Below are positions 59,541 to 64,000 of a stretch of 64,000 bases of DNA, in pieces. Source of the DNA: Unio delphinus. Lineage: Eukaryota > Mollusca > Bivalvia > Unionida > Unionidae. The notes beneath the pieces were generated by a model. The model was not told where the DNA came from. It made no database searches and worked only from the letters and a program-made list of their open reading frames with translations. A program made the position numbers and the translations under genes. The stretch spans positions 36,981,815-37,045,814 of the forward strand of contig JAQISU010001235.1 of assembly GCA_029339505.1 (NCBI GenBank), given 5' to 3'. Numbering within the stretch: the stretch's first letter is position 1; every line of letters starts with the position of its first letter.

Positions 59541-60469
59541 ATGGTTTATATCAATATATTAATAACACCAACCATGCAAATGTCGACCATGTTGATGGGG
59601 ATCACTGTCTTCCTTTAAACATACCTTGCACACAAAGCACCTGGCACTCGGGTTAAGGAAGATCACTCTTCTACCTTCCACACATGACACATGGCATCCA
59701 AGCTAAGAAAGATAACTCTTCTATCTCCCACACAATTGGGTCCTTTTCGAGACTTATTCATTTATATGACCCATTATTACTCTGCCTCTTGTAATTGTGT
59801 TGGTTTTTTTGCAACTTAGTATAACTTCATAAACTGATTTGTGGCATTGCAATGTCAAGTCATCGATTTCATTGGGTTTTGCTGTAAATATTGCATGATG
59901 ACAGTTTTTGCAAGATTTTGTAATCAGCAGTTTTTCATTTGCATATATTTCACCAAAATGTTCCTTGAGATATGCTTATCACACTTGGCATTAATCATTA
60001 TGATGCTTAAAATTCATTCTCTTACATACTTGCTTGCCCCTTTGACATTGGGTTACTAATATAGTCATTGAAAATGCATGTTCAGATTTAAATTAAAGTC
60101 GCCAGACATAATGTTTTGCCCATTTATTCATATGTGTGTTTGTTTATTACCCTCATAATATTACATTACTGCATCCATACCTCATACCCTACCCTTATGA
60201 AAATTGGTATGTGGATGCATCTCAGTGTTATCTCAGCTGTGCCAAAACAAGATCACTTTATCAGAATTTTCATGCATGGGTGACTTTTATTTTCAGCTGC
60301 TCATTAAATAATTCTTCTATATCATGAACTAAGTTTCACCAACACATGAAATTTGATATGTAACTAAATCATGACAAAACATGGAAAGGTGCCCCACTTT
60401 CACACTTGAGTGACTGATGGTATGTTTAGATGTTTAGATTTGGTTACACCTATTTGTCTTTGACCAGCT
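59541..60469. other. 3' flank or UTR, nothing recognised
   Basis: A doublet of about 60 bp (CACACAAAGCACCTGGCACT and CACACATGACACATGGCATC contexts) lies at 59625-59735. No coding signal. Confidence 0.45.
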
Positions 60470-60716
60470 GTTGTTGTTGTTGGGTTTAATGCCATTTTTC
60501 AGCACAAGATAGACTATATACATGGCAGCCAGTATTAATAGTGGAGGAAGAACCTGGGGAAAACCCTAGGAAAGAACCATCGACCCATGAGAGGCAACTG
60601 GTAAGCTTTCTCACATACCCACATTGGCCGAATCTGAGACTCGAACCCATGCAGACAGAGGTGAGATGGCAGTGATCCGTAACAGAGAGAGCTTTAGACC
60701 ACTCGAGGCCCTCTTT
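60470..60716 (-). mobile_element. MetaSINE-type SINE, near full length
   Basis: Minus-strand copy: GGGTTTAATGCCATTTTTCA at the left, CATGGCAGCCAGTATTAATA, box B complement GACTCGAACCC at about 60640, box A region complement GAGCTTTAGACCACTCGAGG at the right. Confidence 0.92.
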
Positions 60717-61079
60717 GGCCCTGTGTAACCTATACTGATGAAAATTGTTTTGTGAATATATCTCAGTACAAGTAAATCAGCCCATATCAAGACTAATCAA
60801 TGTGATAGAGTTTTTAATTTTGAGGTACCTTTTTAGATTTAACTTCCCAAGTTGACACCTTTTATATATTGAGCCATATTTCAAGAACACTCATTGATTG
60901 CATGTTTGCAATTGAGTGTCCTTTTTCTTTTTATCTATCTGTTCATTATATCCACAATAAATTAGGTGATATATGATTTAAACTTAAGAAAATTACATTG
61001 TGGATGCAGGGTCTAGTAAACAATTCACATTTTTAAGATTCTTGCTGAGTTGTAAAATAATCAATCTTCATATTCAACA
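60717..61079. other. 3' flank, nothing recognised
   Basis: Contains an AATAAA at 60956-60961, a possible polyadenylation signal for LMBRD1. Otherwise featureless. Confidence 0.4.
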
Positions 61080-61275
61080 GTTTGCACAAATTATTTGTAA
61101 TAATTGCATGCCTGCTTTTGATGACCTCCACACAAATTATTCATAATAATTGCATGTCCTGCTTTTGATATGACCTCCACACAAATTATTCATAATAATT
61201 GCATGTCTTGCTTTTGATATGGCCTCCACACAAATTATTCATAATAATTGCATGCCCTGATTTTGATGACCTCCA
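61080..61275. repeat. ~48-bp tandem repeat, four copies
   Basis: CTCCACACAAATTATTCATA plus ATAATTGCATGTCCTGCTTT plus TGATATGAC. Confidence 0.94.
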
Positions 61276-62663
61276 TTTGATAATCTGGTGCAGGTCAATC
61301 TGCCAGTTTTTCTTCAATATTGGAAGAATAGAGCTATACTTGCCCAGAATATGAGAAAACATCAGACTTGTATTTAATGTACCACTTGCAGAAATGTTTT
61401 ACAGCTACACAATGATGTAATTTGTGCAGTTGGAAAGTAGTGTCACATGCGAGTTCCATTAAACTAGATCAGAGTCATGCATAAAAAGTTTAACATAAGA
61501 ATCTAAAATTATATTCAGAGGTACAGATATTTTGTTAATCACCAAACCTTTTTTGTTCCTAAGTCTGCAGACATACATCATTACAAAAGGATACTTGGCT
61601 AATTATATATTACCAAAACATGTACAAATCATTGGTAGCAGGAATGTAGAAAATGAATGGGAGAATGAAGCAGAAATGAGGAAAGTTTCTAGTGAAATTG
61701 AACATTATTTCAAAATCAATTCTAGATGCCTAGTTAGGAAAGAAACTGAAACATTCAGCAAAGTTTCAGAATTCATGGTTATCAGAGCACGAATGGTTAC
61801 AACACATATCCAAGACAGGAGGCATGTTCTGTGATATTTGTCAAAGTTGTGCAAAACCTATCCACTTTTGTCATGAAGACTGTTGCACTTTTATACAACT
61901 GGGAGGACATCATTTGAAGATTTTGAGTTTGACATAGCCTTAACAGAGGGGAGCAGAAAGAGAGATTGATATTGGATATTTAACTGTTAGGTAAATATTA
62001 ATTATGCCCATTTCCACCCCACCCCTTTTTTGTTATCAACTCCCTTCCCCCCCCCCCCCCCTTAATTTGGTGAAAAGGGAGGAAATCCCCATTATGATAT
62101 ACTCCTGGAAGCCTCTCTGCATTTATGATCCAGGATCAAGATTTTATATATCCTTAGATGAATATGCTGTATTTGATGCCTGACTGGTATGCAGATCAAT
62201 GAATATTAGCTCAGGTCTTGCTATGTAATTCAACATAAACCACTTTTAGTCTAAAGATGCACGCATCAGCATTGCAGTTGACTGTTCCATGAAAATTAAA
62301 TGAGATGAAGAGGCATCCCCCCCCCCCCCCAAAAAAAAAAAACTTAGTCCTAGAACAGGATATTTGGGATTCAAATTAGTTTCCAATGTTGTGGGAAATA
62401 AAACCATAATAGCACAGTGTTACCTTCCCCATTTTAATAAAAATGACTGCTGTTGCTTTAAATGTTCCAATGAAGTAGCTTTATAGTCTATAACACACAG
62501 AACCAGGCTTGAACACAAATGATCCGAGTGATGATTACCAATACCATGAAGGGTCCATAACTGATGGAGTTTGATGCTTCCAACTTCCACCCATCATAAC
62601 TAGCCCAAGGTTATGATAACCCTATCTACACCTTGGTGGATCAAACAGTTATATCGGTGCTTT
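61276..62663. other. Flank, poly(C) tracts only
   Basis: C runs at about 62047-62060 and 62319-62330, the latter followed by an A run. An open frame at 61532-61834 (100 codons) shows no family resemblance and I do not call it a gene. Confidence 0.45.
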
Positions 62664-63095
62664 GTCCTAGTGACATCTATTGGATTTTATGTGTTGCCTC
62701 CCTTAGTATGTTATGGCAACTAACCTATAGCTATGTACATTATACATTGGCCAAAAACAGTGGAGGCAGTTGGCCTAAAAATGATACTTTGCAAGTTTAA
62801 GATAAAAAATATGGCTATGTACCAGAGGTCGGTCATTAGAGGTGTATTTCAGTGAAAAGTATTTGTGCAAACATGTACCGGAAGTGAAAAATTATTTATT
62901 TATCACACCTTTTAAGTTGTGTGCTCCCCTTGACTTGATCACATAGGAAGTGTTCAAATATGATCAACTTAACTTTGATTGGATGATGTGGCTTGCTGCT
63001 ACATCCAGTGAAATTCACAAACCCGAAGCACAGAAATATCTGTTTGATACAACAATGTATAGATAGGGTTATTGGAACTTTGGCTAGCAAAGATG
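62664..63095 (+). repeat. Dispersed repeat of unknown type, copy 2
   Basis: Second copy of the element at 54138-54571, same orientation. Conserved blocks include AAGTATTTGTGCAAACATGT, TTTTAAGTTGTGTGCTCCCC and ACATCCAGTGAAATTCACAA. The reading EVFKYDQLNFDWMMWLAATS then SEIHKPEAQKYLFD is open for about 40 codons. Confidence 0.8.
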
Positions 63096-63574
63096 ACTTC
63101 CACCAGAAATTTGAATCAGAGAAGAAATGGTGAATCCTTCAGAAATTTAAATTTGGCTAAATATAAATCTGTTGAATTGTGTAACTGATTCCAGCACATA
63201 AAATGCCTGTAATGTTTTTTTTTGTGCTAAATATCCCCTTTATTTAGAAAATCTCATTTTTTTTCAAAAAGAGCATGAGATCCCCAATGTTATGTTTCAG
63301 TTAGATCCAAAAATGCATAGCAAGGCTAGTCATCTTACCATAATCATTGTAACCTAATTTTCATTCCATGGATTTTTGGGCTGATGAGTCATTTTTAAGG
63401 TAAGACAATTTATTATGTCATCCATTCATACCTTTTGATCTTAGGAGTCAAGGTCACAGAAAATTTTGGTTAAGGTTTTCATTCAGATATTTTCTTTGTT
63501 TCCATTTTATAATCTAATGATGGAGTTTGTTCATACATAGGTGACATATTCTCAAGATGAGATTCATTTTGCAA

Positions 63575-63722
63575 CAAACTGGTTGACCCATTTGACCTAC
63601 AGTTATAGACAGCGTGATTGACCCATTTGACCTACAGTTATAGACAGCGTGGTTACCCATTTGACCTACTTATAGACAGCGTGGTTGACCCATTTGACCT
63701 ACAGTTATAGACAGTGTCCATA
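63575..63722. repeat. ~35-bp tandem repeat, four copies
   Basis: GACCCATTTGACCTACAGTT plus ATAGACAGCGTGGTT, four times. Confidence 0.96.
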
Positions 63723-63857
63723 GGTAAACTTTTTGTCATCTGTCTGCAGTACTTCTATATTTTATTCTTAGTGGAGGCATATGTATTGTGACTCATAAAC
63801 ATCACATCTGTCTACCTCATTTCATGTTTGTTCATTAAATTCTAAACTTTATTTTGG

Positions 63858-63955
63858 TATGAAACTGAATTTGGTATCAGGCTAAGTATGAAACTGAATT
63901 TGGTATCGGGCTAAGTATGAAACTGAATTTGGTATCGGGCTAAGTATGAAAAAGG
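63858..63955. repeat. 29-bp tandem repeat, three copies
   Basis: TATGAAACTGAATTTGGTAT plus CGGGCTAAG, three near-identical copies and the start of a fourth. Confidence 0.96.
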
Positions 63956-64000
63956 ACTAAGTCAACTTATCTTGCTCTTTTAATACAAAACTTTGATTGC

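Noticed and set aside
61532..61834. 100-codon open frame with mixed composition
   Set aside because: No family resemblance, no splice or promoter context, and such length can occur by chance in a 64-kb window.

Overview
The window is animal genomic DNA, AT-rich and intron-dominated, most likely from a mollusc. It contains one recognisable host gene on the + strand and a great deal of repeat DNA. The mollusc (probably bivalve) call rests on several tRNA-derived SINEs whose 3' half matches the MetaSINE (MESC) core common in molluscs, on DIRS-type tyrosine-recombinase retrotransposon remains, on Jockey/CR1-like LINE pieces, and on the style of the tandem arrays. It is inference; no species can be named.

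The gene is LMBRD1, the lysosomal cobalamin (vitamin B12) export protein. Thirteen coding exons can be placed between 4126 and the stop codon at 58531-58533. All have GT-AG borders and compatible phases. Together they encode 458 residues, corresponding to about residue 83 to the end of the 540-residue human protein. The first exons lie upstream of the window. Intron sizes run from about 0.9 kb to 14.5 kb.

Region by region: 1-4125 is intron with a hAT fragment, a SINE-bearing duplication and a 40-bp array. 4126-16777 holds exons 1-6 of the visible part, with tandem arrays, a broken Tigger/pogo element (11667-12536) and a SINE with intact 13-bp target duplications (14408-14675). The 14.5-kb intron 16778-31308 contains two arrays, a decayed DIRS element (about 19140-25285), a deletion-derived hAT element with terminal inverted repeats (25763-26977), a LINE (27118-28930) and a SINE. 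31309-41392 holds exons 7-10 among very large arrays (35-bp, 42-bp and 21-bp units). 41393-58419 holds exons 11-12 with a 14-bp-TIR element, a second DIRS fragment, two LINE fragments and a 3-kb array of 48-bp units. 58420-58533 is the last exon. The rest is 3' UTR or flank with more repeats.

The most interesting observations are about how tandem arrays arise. One array appears to be an amplified 3' splice site (46345-46915), one starts from a 5' splice site (4190-4434), and a 1.4-kb array abuts a truncated SINE and resembles the SINE segment at the junction (33550-34945). A 430-bp dispersed repeat of unknown nature occurs twice (54138 and 62664). I found no previously undescribed gene system that I can defend. 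All long open frames outside LMBRD1 are either transposon remains or by-products of arrays whose unit length is a multiple of three.
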